Numbered from the stretch's first letter, positions 35,241-42,395 are shown. The stretch: 64,000 nucleotides of DNA from Marinococcus sp. PL1-022 (GCF_033845285.1 NZ_JAWXCX010000001.1:1751495-1815494), one strand, 5' to 3'. Made by a program: numbers and translations. Notes: generated by a model from the sequence alone, not told the origin.

Positions 35241-36284
35241 ATGATGACATCCAAAGCGGCTTCCATCGGTATTGTTGAAAACCGTCTTCCCTTTTTTCTA
35301 TTAATACTCATTAACGTCTTTGTCGGCTCGATGGTCGGATTGGAACGCACCGTGCTCCCGCTGATCGGCGAAAAGCTGTTTGGCCTTGCATCGGCCAGCG
35401 CCGCTCTCTCCTTTATTGTCAGCTTTGGGTTTTCCAAAGCCCTGGTCAACCTCCTGGCCGGTGCGCTTGCCGACCGCTTTGGACGCAAGAAAATATTATT
35501 AATGGGATGGGTATTCGGCCTCTTTGTCCCTCTCCTGATTATTTTTGCCTCCGCCTGGTGGATGGTCATCGTCGCCAATATCTTTTTAGGCATCAATCAG
35601 GGGCTGACCTGGTCGATGACCGTAAATATGAAGGTGGATCTGGCGAAACCGTCTCAGCGCGGGATGGCTGTCGGTCTGAATGAGTTTGCCGGCTATATGG
35701 GGCTTTCCGTGATGGCCGCCGTTTCCGGCTACGTGGCTTCGACGACCTCCCTACGCCCCGAGCCGTTCCTTCTTGGCTTCGGCATCGTGGGCCTCGGGTT
35801 CCTGCTTTCATTGTTCGTACCGGATACTAGCAGGCAGGTGGTCCGTCAGACGGCTTCCGGGGAATCCTCCCTCCCTTTTTGGCAGGCGTTTACCCAGACG
35901 ACCTGGAAGCAGCCCGCCCTTTCGAGCTTCAGCTTTGCCGGGCTGACGACCAACCTCAAGGACGGCATGGCCTGGGGCCTATTCCCGCTCTTTTTCGCAT
36001 CCGGCGGATTATCCGTCAGCCAAATCGGTGTGCTCGTGGCGGCGTATCCCCTCACCTGGGGCATGGCTCAGCTGTTTACCGGCCCCTGGAGCGATGTGAT
36101 CGGCCGCAAGTGGCTCATCGTCGGCGGCCTCTGGCTGCAGGCCTTTTCCCTGTGGGCGCTTCTCGCCGGCCTGTTTGTGGACACGCTGAACGTTTCCTGG
36201 GCCATCGGCCTCGTGGCTGTGCTTCCGTTTGCCGCCGGCATCGTCACGCTCGTTCGTATGCAGGAGTCCCTGAAGAAGGATTAA
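35241..36284 (+). CDS. MFS transporter, apparently shortened by an internal deletion
   Basis: 347 residues, about 50 fewer than usual. Eight helices of the MFS fold are clear (including LADRFGRKKILLMGW after TM2). After GRKWLIVGGLWLQAFSLW the sequence joins directly to ALLAGLFVDTLNVSWAIGLVA, which normally follows a whole TM9-TM11 segment. The count is therefore about 10 helices instead of 12. The frame is intact. It may be a non-functional exporter. AAAGGAGG lies upstream of ATG 35241. Confidence 0.75.
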   Translation: MMTSKAASIGIVENRLPFFLLILINVFVGSMVGLERTVLPLIGEKLFGLASASAALSFIVSFGFSKALVNLLAGALADRFGRKKILLMGWVFGLFVPLLIIFASAWWMVIVANIFLGINQGLTWSMTVNMKVDLAKPSQRGMAVGLNEFAGYMGLSVMAAVSGYVASTTSLRPEPFLLGFGIVGLGFLLSLFVPDTSRQVVRQTASGESSLPFWQAFTQTTWKQPALSSFSFAGLTTNLKDGMAWGLFPLFFASGGLSVSQIGVLVAAYPLTWGMAQLFTGPWSDVIGRKWLIVGGLWLQAFSLWALLAGLFVDTLNVSWAIGLVAVLPFAAGIVTLVRMQESLKKD

Positions 36285-36327
36285 CAGAATACGGCTGTCT
36301 TATCTATGCTGGTAGAATAAATAGCAG

Positions 36328-36361
36328 CAAAAAAGCCCTCTTCCAAACGAAGAGAGCTTTG
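36328..36361 (-). terminator. Terminator of the msrA-msrB fusion gene
   Basis: On the minus strand AAAGCTCTCTTC pairs with GAAGAGGGCTTT and is followed by TTTTTT, about 10 bases past the stop at 36371. Confidence 0.82.
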
Positions 36362-36370
36362 CTTTGTCTG

Positions 36371-37498
36371 CTATTGAAAATTTTTCGCGTACTGCTCGTA
36401 TTCGGTACCTTCCAATTCATCAGCCGGAATAAATTCCATGGCTGCTGAATTCATGCAGTACCTAAGCCCTGTTGGCTCCGGGCCGTCCTGAAACACATGG
36501 CCTAAATGGGAATCTGCGTGCTTGCTTCGCACTTCTACGTTCGTTCCTAAAATGCCAGTGTCTTCTTCATACGTAATATTGCCCAGCTCCAGAGGCTTCG
36601 TGAAGCTCGGCCAGCCTGTACCAGAGTCAAACTGATCACGCGTGCTGAATAAAGGCTCTCCGGAGACAATATCAACGTATATTCCTTCCTGCTCATTATC
36701 ATGATAAGCATTATCGTAAGCAGGCTCCGTGCCGTCTTCCTGCGTCACTTCATACTGCATGCTGTTCAATTCCGAAACGGCCGCTTCTTTATCTTCAACG
36801 GTAAACGGGGAGTCCGTGCTGACTTCATACTTTTTATCCTCTCCCCATACATCGTTCAAATAGGCATCGCGTCCGGAATTATTACGGTAATATTCATACC
36901 TTCCCGGGTTTTTCTTGTAGTAATCCTGATGATAGGCCTCTGCTTCGTAAAACGTATCGTATTCTTCAATGGATGTCACAATATCTCCATCAAACCGGCC
37001 GGAGTTCTCCATTTCCATTAAGGAAGCTTCCGCTGCCTGACGCTGCGCCTCATCATGATAAAATATGGCCGACAAATACGGCTCTCCTTTATCCACAAAC
37101 TGCCCTTCGTCATCCGTCGGGTCAATCTGGCGCCAGTAAATCTGCAGAAGGTCTTCGTAGCTGATCTTCTCCGGATCATACGTAATTTGAACTGCTTCCT
37201 GATGGCCTGTTTCTTTGCTTGACACTTCATCATACGTAGGGTTTTTTTCCTCGCCGCCCGTATAGCCGGATATCACGCTGACGACGCCGGGACGGGATTC
37301 AAATGGCGGCTCCATGCACCAGAAGCACCCCCCGGCAAACGTAGCCTGCTCCATGCCTTCCAGATCCCCCTGTAGTTCCGTCTGTTCCGTCGCCACCACT
37401 TCTTCATATTCTGCGGCCGTAAACGCCTGGTACAAATACCAGCCGCCAGCCAGAAGAAGAACGGTTATTATACTAATAAGCCACCGTTTTTTATTCAT
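36371..37498 (-). CDS. Membrane-anchored MsrA-MsrB methionine sulfoxide reductase fusion
   Basis: 375 residues. N-terminal signal anchor (WLISIITVLLLAGGWYLY), then an MsrA domain with the catalytic GCFWCMEPPF, GYTGGEEKNPTYDEV and QIDPTDDEGQFVDKG. The MsrB domain has SGTGWPSFTKPL, HADSHLGHVFQDGP and catalytic Cys in LRYCMNSAAMEF. No CxxC zinc pairs are seen in MsrB. It repairs S- and R-methionine sulfoxide in proteins outside the membrane. Acidic composition. GGGGAGTT lies upstream of ATG 37498. Confidence 0.95.
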   Translation of the reverse strand: MNKKRWLISIITVLLLAGGWYLYQAFTAAEYEEVVATEQTELQGDLEGMEQATFAGGCFWCMEPPFESRPGVVSVISGYTGGEEKNPTYDEVSSKETGHQEAVQITYDPEKISYEDLLQIYWRQIDPTDDEGQFVDKGEPYLSAIFYHDEAQRQAAEASLMEMENSGRFDGDIVTSIEEYDTFYEAEAYHQDYYKKNPGRYEYYRNNSGRDAYLNDVWGEDKKYEVSTDSPFTVEDKEAAVSELNSMQYEVTQEDGTEPAYDNAYHDNEQEGIYVDIVSGEPLFSTRDQFDSGTGWPSFTKPLELGNITYEEDTGILGTNVEVRSKHADSHLGHVFQDGPEPTGLRYCMNSAAMEFIPADELEGTEYEQYAKNFQ

Positions 37499-37701
37499 AT
37501 AACTCCCCTTTTAGTATCTTTTCTTTCATTATAAGGAAAAAGAGAGAACTTTAACATTATTCCAACTTGTCATCATTCAAAATTGCTTTGGAGCGCTGAA
37601 AGTACAATTAAATGCCGAGACCTGACCTTTTATTATTATGGTAAAATTAGGTATTATCAGCATTGGCATAATTAAAGCACATAAGCTGGAGGGACAAGTT
37701 C

Positions 37702-37977
37702 ATGACGTTTATAGCGCAGTATGGATTCTTTATTGCTATCCTAATTGTTATCGCACCCATAATATTTTTCAGCTACCTGCTGCCGAAAACAGAGAGATTT
37801 GTGCATGCTTTGACTGCTTTATTGGTATTGGGAGGAACAGGAATTATTATTTATAGTTTTTTGGGGCCGGATGATCCATTTACAGGGATTGCTTTAGCTT
37901 TTGTAACATTTTGTATCTGGTTAGGTACGGGGGTTGGATGGATAGGGATCGCTATTTATGAAATGATAAAGAAATGA
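37702..37977 (+). CDS. Small three-TM membrane protein
   Basis: 91 residues, three hydrophobic helices (FFIAILIVIAPIIFFSYLL, ALTALLVLGGTGIIIYSFL, ALAFVTFCIWLGTGVGWIG), short loops with PKTERF and GPDDPF. It resembles YesK-like Bacillus proteins in layout; function unknown. CTGGAGGGAC lies 8 bases before ATG 37702. Confidence 0.72.
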   Translation: MTFIAQYGFFIAILIVIAPIIFFSYLLPKTERFVHALTALLVLGGTGIIIYSFLGPDDPFTGIALAFVTFCIWLGTGVGWIGIAIYEMIKK

Positions 37978-38011
37978 AAGAACGGAAATTCTATTAACTA
38001 ACGGCCAGCCT

Positions 38012-38101
38012 TTACTTTTTATTTTTATTCGATTTTTTGTCCCAGTAAAAGAGAAATACTGCGGAGGTGATACTGCCCAGTACGAAAAAATACTCATCCA
38101 T
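38012..38101 (-). CDS. 29-residue single-TM peptide
   Basis: MDEYFFVLGSITSAVFLFYW followed by a strongly basic tail (DKKSNKNKK). A very good AAAGGAGAGAAGC site precedes ATG 38101. It is one of three consecutive tiny membrane-protein genes on this strand. Function unknown. Short, but the ribosome site, acidic start, single helix and basic tail look genuine. Confidence 0.55.
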   Translation of the reverse strand: MDEYFFVLGSITSAVFLFYWDKKSNKNKK

Positions 38102-38153
38102 GCTTCTCTCCTTTATCACCAAGGCTGTCTCTAAATCCAAATACTCCGTCTGA

Positions 38154-38237
38154 TTAATTTATCAGCTGCAGCAGCAACGCCCCTACAAGCATGCCAATAA
38201 GAAAATACGCCAAAAACCGTATGGATTTATTTTTCAT
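38154..38237 (-). CDS. 27-residue single-TM peptide
   Basis: Basic start (MKNKSIR) followed by one helix, FLAYFLIGMLVGALLLQLIN, ending at the membrane. GAGGTGGTGG lies upstream of ATG 38237. Second of three tiny membrane-protein genes at 38.0-38.5 kb. Function unknown. Confidence 0.5.
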   Translation of the reverse strand: MKNKSIRFLAYFLIGMLVGALLLQLIN

Positions 38238-38285
38238 CTGTAGCCACCACCTCAATAATGCTTAATTCAGCACTAGTATAAAATT

Positions 38286-38474
38286 TCATCGCCCGATGCT
38301 TTCTTGTTTTTTCTTTCTCTGGTCTATCCAAATAACAATTGTAGATATAAGGAGTACAGCTACCAAACCATTAAAAAGCCAGAATGGGATAGTAATAACT
38401 CCTGTAAAATCCAATCCCATTAAAATAAGAAACACAATACAAAACGCCTGGTGACACAATGTCATAGCCTTCAT
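38286..38474 (-). CDS. 62-residue two-TM membrane protein
   Basis: Two helices (AFCIVFLILMGLDFTGVI and FWLFNGLVAVLLISTIVIWI) and a basic tail (DQRKKKQESIGR). GGCGGGGAGATG precedes ATG 38474. First of the three-gene run of tiny membrane proteins. Family not recognised. Confidence 0.62.
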   Translation of the reverse strand: MKAMTLCHQAFCIVFLILMGLDFTGVITIPFWLFNGLVAVLLISTIVIWIDQRKKKQESIGR

Positions 38475-38671
38475 TTTTCATCTCCCCGCCTGTGACGTAA
38501 TGAATTCTTTAATTTTATTCCTGTTCATCAAGCCTATGTATTTTTACGTTCGACATGGTCCCCGGTTTCTCCATTTATTATGTCAGGATGGGAAAAGCTT
38601 TGGCAATACCAGCTCGCAATGCTACCAGACCTCTTAGAAGAAACAGTTTATACTCATTGTGAAAATTCCTA

Positions 38672-38711
38672 ATAAAGCGGAGAGGGAAATAATCCACCTC
38701 CGCTTTTTCTA
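38672..38711. terminator. Terminator at the end of the secreted-protein gene
   Basis: AAAGCGGAG and CTCCGCTTTTT arms around a 15-base loop. T-runs are present on both strands, so it can serve both directions. Confidence 0.65.
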
Positions 38712-39695
38712 TTCTTCTTCGGATTCCAGCACGGTAAGTGTTCTGGCAATTTCCCGAATCTCTTCCTGCGACGGGGCCCCCTTTTCTTCCGGCACCTCAG
38801 CTTCGAATCCATATCTATTATTGTTTTCAAACATCCGAAGGGAAAATGTAAAGCTGTCCTCCTCTTCGGATAGCTGATAATATCCCGTGCCGCCCTCTTT
38901 TAGTTCCATTTCTTTGTATGAGCTGCTCTCTGTAAACTCTGCCTTGTTACTGTCCTCATGACTTCCAAATACCAGAGCATTATGGCTGTCATCAAACACC
39001 TGTAAAACCCTGCCGTCTCCGTTGTCCGCTTCCTGCTGCGGCTCCCAGTCAGACGGATAATCGATCCGGTAGCCAAAGCGGGCATTGACATATCGGTCGG
39101 TGTCTTCCGCCGAGGATTGATTTTGATCACTGCTTGTATTCTGTTCCTCTCCGTAGACAGAGGTATACTCTCCGTTCTGATACACTTTAAAACGGTCCAC
39201 GGTCCCCGTTCCACCGGCTTCTGAAAGCTCTTGTGATGTTAATTGGACTGTATAATAGGATCCCTTCCCGTCTTCCCGCAAGTCACCGCCAAGATCACTG
39301 AACCGTATGTCATCGCCAAAGTCTTCATTTTGCTTCACTGTTTCAACGGCTTCTTCCCCTGAAGCTACTGCTGCTCCCTGTTTTTCGCTCTCTGAAGCAT
39401 TCCCGCTTTTGCTTTCATTCTCAGTATTTTGATGTTCAACGAGAAAGGCCCATGTATTCATCCCAAGGATGCTCTCAACATCCATCAAATATCCATGCGC
39501 ATTTAAGGCAGCCCGCATGATCGCTATGCTTTTTCCTGGGTCCTCATTTGTTACCGCCATTTCCGATGCCATTGTAGTATGTACATTCATCATTGGTTCT
39601 TCTGATTCGTCATTGGATGCCAGGGCTCCGGCCGGCGTCACGATCATACCGGCAGCAGTAATCGTAGAGAGCATCCATTTTGAAATGCGTTTCAT
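38709..39695 (-). CDS. Secreted acidic protein of unknown function
   Basis: 328 residues. Signal peptide MKRISKWMLSTITAAGMIVTP with cleavage near ALA-SN. A low-complexity acidic Ser/Glu/Asn region (about 90-120) comes next, then a region with YYTVQLTSQELSEAGGTGTVD, and a final domain starting ARFGYRIDYPSDWEPQ that resembles PsbP-like or stress-protein modules with a YPxxW motif. Exported and soluble or wall-associated; role unknown. GGAGGCAAACC precedes ATG 39695. It is divergent from padR. Confidence 0.82.
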   Translation of the reverse strand: MKRISKWMLSTITAAGMIVTPAGALASNDESEEPMMNVHTTMASEMAVTNEDPGKSIAIMRAALNAHGYLMDVESILGMNTWAFLVEHQNTENESKSGNASESEKQGAAVASGEEAVETVKQNEDFGDDIRFSDLGGDLREDGKGSYYTVQLTSQELSEAGGTGTVDRFKVYQNGEYTSVYGEEQNTSSDQNQSSAEDTDRYVNARFGYRIDYPSDWEPQQEADNGDGRVLQVFDDSHNALVFGSHEDSNKAEFTESSSYKEMELKEGGTGYYQLSEEEDSFTFSLRMFENNNRYGFEAEVPEEKGAPSQEEIREIARTLTVLESEEE

Positions 39696-39771
39696 TGGTT
39701 TGCCTCCTTTATTCCATCACCAACTTTTTTCCCATCTACATACCATTTCCAAACATTTCAAATTATTCAAG

Positions 39772-39820
39772 TTGCATTTATATTATTTAATGATATAATA
39801 TTTTATAACTTATCATTAAA
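39772..39820 (+). promoter_or_regulatory. padR promoter and inverted repeat
   Basis: TTGCAT (39772-39777) and TATAAT (39794-39799), spaced 16 bases, form a sigma-A promoter. TTTAATGATA (39786-39795) and TATCATTAAA (39811-39820) are perfect inverted repeats overlapping the -10. The repeat is the likely autoregulatory site of the PadR protein encoded next. Confidence 0.72.
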
Positions 39821-39842
39821 TGATATGAAAGGAGGCCTTTTT

Positions 39843-40199
39843 TTGGGACGCAAAGACAGTCTGGCTTCCGGCGACTTAACGGATACTCACTACTATATTC
39901 TTTTAGCTCTGATGAAGCCAAAGCACGGCTATGCCATCATGCAGACCATTGCTGATTTAACAGAGGGAAAGGTCAATCTGGGACCAGGATCGGTATACAC
40001 AATGACCCAGAAGCTGCTGCATGCCGGCTATATCGAGCTATGGAAGGAAGCCGAGCAGCGAAAGGTCTATATTATTACAGAAACAGGGATGGACATCTTT
40101 CAGCAGGAGGTCCAGCGTCGGGAACAGATGGTATATCACGGAAAAGAAGCATTGGAACAGAAAGGAGTGCCTTTACCATGGCGAAACGAAAATACATAA
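39843..40199 (+). CDS. PadR family transcriptional regulator
   Basis: 118 residues. PadR winged helix: DLTDTHYYILLALMKPKHGYAIMQ, then the recognition region LGPGSVYTMTQKLLHAGYIE and the wing EAEQRKVYIITETG. The start is TTG 39843. The in-frame ATG 39825 lies upstream of AAAGGAGG (39828-39835), which is itself 7 bases before the TTG, so the ribosome site decides for TTG. It overlaps the DUF2812 gene by 22 bases, the usual PadR partner arrangement. Confidence 0.92.
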   Translation: MGRKDSLASGDLTDTHYYILLALMKPKHGYAIMQTIADLTEGKVNLGPGSVYTMTQKLLHAGYIELWKEAEQRKVYIITETGMDIFQQEVQRREQMVYHGKEALEQKGVPLPWRNENT

Positions 40200-40729
40200 C
40201 GAGCGGCGGTCTCGCCTTCTCGGAACACAAGGATATGCAAAAATTAGAGCAGCAGTCCAGCAAAGGCTGGCATCTGGAGCAGTTTGGATTTATGGGCTAC
40301 AAGCTGAAACGCGGTCAGCCTGCAAGCATGCATTACGAACTGGATTACCGTGTCCGCCCCGATTCAGATTATTTTCAACTGTATCAGGATGCCGGCTGGG
40401 AGCATGTGTGCTCCGCCGAAGAAACGACACATATTTTTCGTGCTCCACCTGAAACGAAACCTTTATATACGAAAGAGCAGGATAAGCAGGACGTCTACCT
40501 ACAGCAAAAGCAGCAGCTTGGCCGATACGCGTTCGTATCACTGGTATTTTTTCTGTTCCTCGTTACTGTGCTCTGGATTCTATCATCGCTGCTTCCTTCC
40601 TCTTCGTGGTTTAGTATTATTGATACTGTTGCGACAATGCTTGCGCTAATGCCGCTCATTTTTACCGCCCTTCCTTATTTTGGCTATCTGTTCAAAGTGC
40701 GCCAGCTTCAGCAAAAGAAAGAGGCGTAG
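40178..40729 (+). CDS. DUF2812 domain membrane protein
   Basis: 183 residues. N-terminal DUF2812: AFSEHKDMQKLEQQSSKGWHLEQFGFMGYKL, then DYFQLYQDAGWEHVCSAEETTHIFRA. Two hydrophobic helices follow (YAFVSLVFFLFLVTVLWILS and TVATMLALMPLIFTALPYFG). DUF2812 genes sit next to padR genes in many Firmicutes and are presumed targets of the regulator. ATG 40178 is chosen on GAAAGGAG inside the end of padR. Confidence 0.9.
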   Translation: MAKRKYITSGGLAFSEHKDMQKLEQQSSKGWHLEQFGFMGYKLKRGQPASMHYELDYRVRPDSDYFQLYQDAGWEHVCSAEETTHIFRAPPETKPLYTKEQDKQDVYLQQKQQLGRYAFVSLVFFLFLVTVLWILSSLLPSSSWFSIIDTVATMLALMPLIFTALPYFGYLFKVRQLQQKKEA

Positions 40730-40806
40730 AATTATAAGAAACCTTTGTAGTAAGATAAAGCTTCTAAGGTCTCTCTTATTTTCACCCTATCTCATTCTAT
40801 ACCAGA

Positions 40807-40836
40807 TTTACATTTTCTCAATTACTGTGATAGGAT
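40807..40836 (+). promoter_or_regulatory. Candidate promoter of the antitoxin RNA
   Basis: TTTACA (40807-40812) and an extended -10, TGATAGGAT (40828-40836), spaced 18 bases. Transcription would begin near 40843, exactly at the start of the repeat that is complementary to the toxin mRNA. Confidence 0.5.
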
Positions 40837-40844
40837 TGGTGTAT

Positions 40845-40866
40845 AAAAGTTCAACATTTTGTCACC
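40845..40866 (+). repeat. Direct repeat, antitoxin copy
   Basis: AAAAGTTCAACATTTTGTCA plus CC; it matches 41025-41047 except for one substitution and one single-base gap. It lies at the predicted 5' end of the antitoxin RNA. Confidence 0.8.
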
Positions 40867-40875
40867 ATAAAAAGG

Positions 40876-40914
40876 GAGCACCCAGATGTCGTAACCATCT
40901 GAGTGCTCTTTTTT
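40876..40914. terminator. Bidirectional terminator shared by toxin and antitoxin transcripts
   Basis: GAGCACCCAGATG pairs with CATCTGAGTGCTC across a 7-base loop. TTTTTT follows on the plus strand and CCCTTTTTATGG on the minus strand, so both convergent transcripts can end here. Confidence 0.85.
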
Positions 40915-40921
40915 GTTGCTA

Positions 40922-41038
40922 TCATCGCCTGTTCTTGCTTTTCTTACGTATTCGCCTTAGCAACAAGTCAGCAAATACTATTCCAATCACGGTCGAAGCG
41001 AGTGGAAAAAGAAAGTCCATCAATAAAAGTTCAAACAC
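40922..41038 (-). CDS. Candidate Fst-like type I toxin peptide, 38 residues
   Basis: GTG start at 41038 with GGGAGG 7 bases upstream. The peptide is MFELLLMDFLFPLASTVIGI, then VFADLLLRRIRKKSKNRR. It has one membrane helix with a central Pro and Gly followed by a strongly basic tail, as in Fst/PepA1-type pore-forming toxins. The ribosome site is occluded by an upstream complementary segment, and a second copy of the start region is transcribed in the opposite direction from 40843. The stop lies 8 bases from the shared terminator. Family assignment is by pattern, not by search. Confidence 0.65.
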   Translation of the reverse strand: MFELLLMDFLFPLASTVIGIVFADLLLRRIRKKSKNRR

Positions 41039-41047
41039 TTTGTCACC
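41025..41047 (-). repeat. Direct repeat, toxin copy covering the start codon
   Basis: Near-copy of 40845-40866. It spans the toxin GTG codon and the edge of its ribosome site, so pairing with the antitoxin RNA would block translation initiation. Confidence 0.8.
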
Positions 41048-41099
41048 TCCCTTCTGACACATTTCGCCAGAAGGTGAACAGGCGATAAATCCCATTATA
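41043..41099 (-). promoter_or_regulatory. Toxin promoter and self-occluding leader
   Basis: TATAAT on the minus strand at 41099-41094 predicts transcription from about 41087; the -35 is weak. In the leader, TCACCTTCTG (41077-41068) is complementary to CAGAAGG...GGTGA (41056-41043), which contains the toxin ribosome site. That 5' stem would hide the site, as in Fst mRNA. A TCGCC/GGCGA pair adds an outer stem. Confidence 0.6.
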
Positions 41100-41150
41100 T
41101 CAAGCTTGAAATGTTAATAAAATATGGATACCAGTTCCTTAAGCTATTTT

Positions 41151-41363
41151 TTAGCCGAAGAAAAACGAAGCAACTATGAACCCCGCTATAATTACAAGAA
41201 TAAGTATGCCTGTTCCTTTCCAGCCCAAACCGGTAACGAGATCCACAAGGCTTCCGCTTCCTGCGCGGTGAAAGGAATCATTCATATTACCAGTGGGGTT
41301 TCGTTTTAATTCCTCTTGTCTCAGCCTTTCTCTTCTTCTTTCTTCCTCTTCTTTATTTTCACT
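41151..41363 (-). CDS. DUF6366 family small membrane protein
   Basis: 70 residues. Highly charged N-terminus (ENKEEEERRRERLRQEELKRNP), the conserved TGNMNDSFHRAGSGSLVDL, and a C-terminal helix TGILILVIIAGFIVASFFFG. This matches DUF6366, common in Bacillaceae, function unknown. ATG 41363 has GCGGAGAA upstream; a frame opening 42 bases earlier lacks a site. Confidence 0.82.
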   Translation of the reverse strand, partial: SENKEEEERRRERLRQEELKRNPTGNMNDSFHRAGSGSLVDLVTGLGWKGTGILILVIIAGFIVASFFFG

Positions 41364-41474
41364 CATTTGAATTTCTCCGCTATTGTTACATCTAATAAAT
41401 GACATGGCTTTTCCTGTTCCACTGATGAATATCGAGTACGTCTTTTCCTTGAACCAAATTTAAGCTTTACGCAT

Positions 41475-41666
41475 TCATACATAAAACGCTACATACCCGG
41501 ACAGGATCATCAATGCAAAAATCAGGAGGGTCATGCCATACGTTTTCGCTTCAACAGCCCGGGCGGATTGCTGCTGAAGCCAATATGGATAAACAAAGAA
41601 CGCTACCGGAAGCAGACCAAGAAAAATTGAAAATAAAACAACCGCAATCACACCAAAGATATCTAT
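41475..41666 (-). CDS. 63-residue two-TM membrane protein with a possible AUA start
   Basis: The frame reads (M)DIFGVIAVVLFSIFLGLLPVAFF, then VYPYWLQQQSARAVEAKTYGM and a second helix TLLIFALMILSGYVAFYV. AGAGGAGGG precedes AUA 41666 at 7-base spacing, and no ATG, GTG or TTG is in frame near it. The next candidate, GTG, is five codons in and lies inside the first helix. The gene is therefore either started by AUA or damaged. Family not recognised. Confidence 0.55.
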   Translation of the reverse strand: MDIFGVIAVVLFSIFLGLLPVAFFVYPYWLQQQSARAVEAKTYGMTLLIFALMILSGYVAFYV

Positions 41667-41714
41667 TGGAGTCCCTCCTCTTCCATTCCCTATTTTCTCC
41701 CACCCTTCATGAAG

Positions 41715-41915
41715 TCAGGAGCGTTCTTTATGGCGATGCTTTTTGCTCCATGTGAAGTCCAGGAAGAGAAAGAAGCAGACCACTGTAACCGAACCAATAA
41801 ACTCCCACACCCATTTAAGTCCCGGTAATTGAATAACTCCCAAAAGTGCAATGATAGTCACCGGCAGCAACGAAATCCACATCCACCGAAACAAATAGAC
41901 AGGCGACTGCTGCAC
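41715..41915 (-). CDS. 66-residue two-TM membrane protein
   Basis: GTG start at 41915 with AAGGGAG upstream. Two helices (MWISLLPVTIIALLGVIQL and WVWEFIGSVTVVCFFLFLDF) and a basic tail (TWSKKHRHKERS). It follows the PNPOx-family gene by about 20 bases on the same strand, so the two may be co-transcribed. Function unknown. Confidence 0.65.
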   Translation of the reverse strand: MQQSPVYLFRWMWISLLPVTIIALLGVIQLPGLKWVWEFIGSVTVVCFFLFLDFTWSKKHRHKERS

Positions 41916-41936
41916 TATAGCAACTCCCTTCCCATT

Positions 41937-42395
41937 TTAAATACGATCATACGATTGATCACGTACAACGACCGTCTCAGGACTTATGCGAACCAGAACC
42001 CAAGCCGGGTCGCCCAAAACTTTTGTAAATCGTGAATCCCAATGCTCCGGAGCACCCATATATTTGCAGAACAACCGGAAAACCCGTTCACGATCATGAG
42101 CAAGAAGGCTGCCCCAGCCCCGGATACCTGCGTGCTGAACGAGACCGGTTGCAGGGTTAAAATCCACGATACCAAGCGCACATCGGGGTTCGCTTTCAAT
42201 CCGTGCAGAAAACGAATTGGTTCGCGTATTCCCAAGAATCCAAATCTCCTTGTTCTCCCATAAAAACCATACGGGAGACTCCCGGGGCCCCTCTTCATGA
42301 ACCGTAGATAAATGAGCAAATAACGGTCGCTGCAAAAGTTCATCCACAAGCTTTTCCGGATCGTCGGGGGTCGAGGCATCACGTAAGATTTTCAT
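41937..42395 (-). CDS. Pyridoxamine 5'-phosphate oxidase family protein
   Basis: 152 residues of the split-barrel FMN-binding fold: PLFAHLSTVHEEGPRESPVWFLWENKEIWILGN, then NSFSARIESEPRCALGIVDFNP and GWGSLLAHDRERV. These proteins are usually flavin- or F420-type reductases or heme-binding relatives; the exact activity is unknown. AAGGAATGATC precedes ATG 42395. Confidence 0.88.
   Translation of the reverse strand: MKILRDASTPDDPEKLVDELLQRPLFAHLSTVHEEGPRESPVWFLWENKEIWILGNTRTNSFSARIESEPRCALGIVDFNPATGLVQHAGIRGWGSLLAHDRERVFRLFCKYMGAPEHWDSRFTKVLGDPAWVLVRISPETVVVRDQSYDRI

Larger units (their letters stand above)
40843..40914 (+). ncRNA. Candidate antisense antitoxin RNA of a type I toxin-antitoxin locus
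   Basis: A predicted RNA of about 72 nt from the TTTACA/TGATAGGAT promoter to the hairpin at 40876-40914. Its 5' part (40845-40866) is a near-copy of 41025-41047. It can therefore base-pair over about 22 nt, with one mismatch and one bulge, to the ribosome site and start codon of the toxin mRNA made from the other strand. This is the organisation of the Fst/par systems: convergent RNAs, shared terminator, direct repeats. No experimental evidence; transcription is inferred. Confidence 0.6.
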
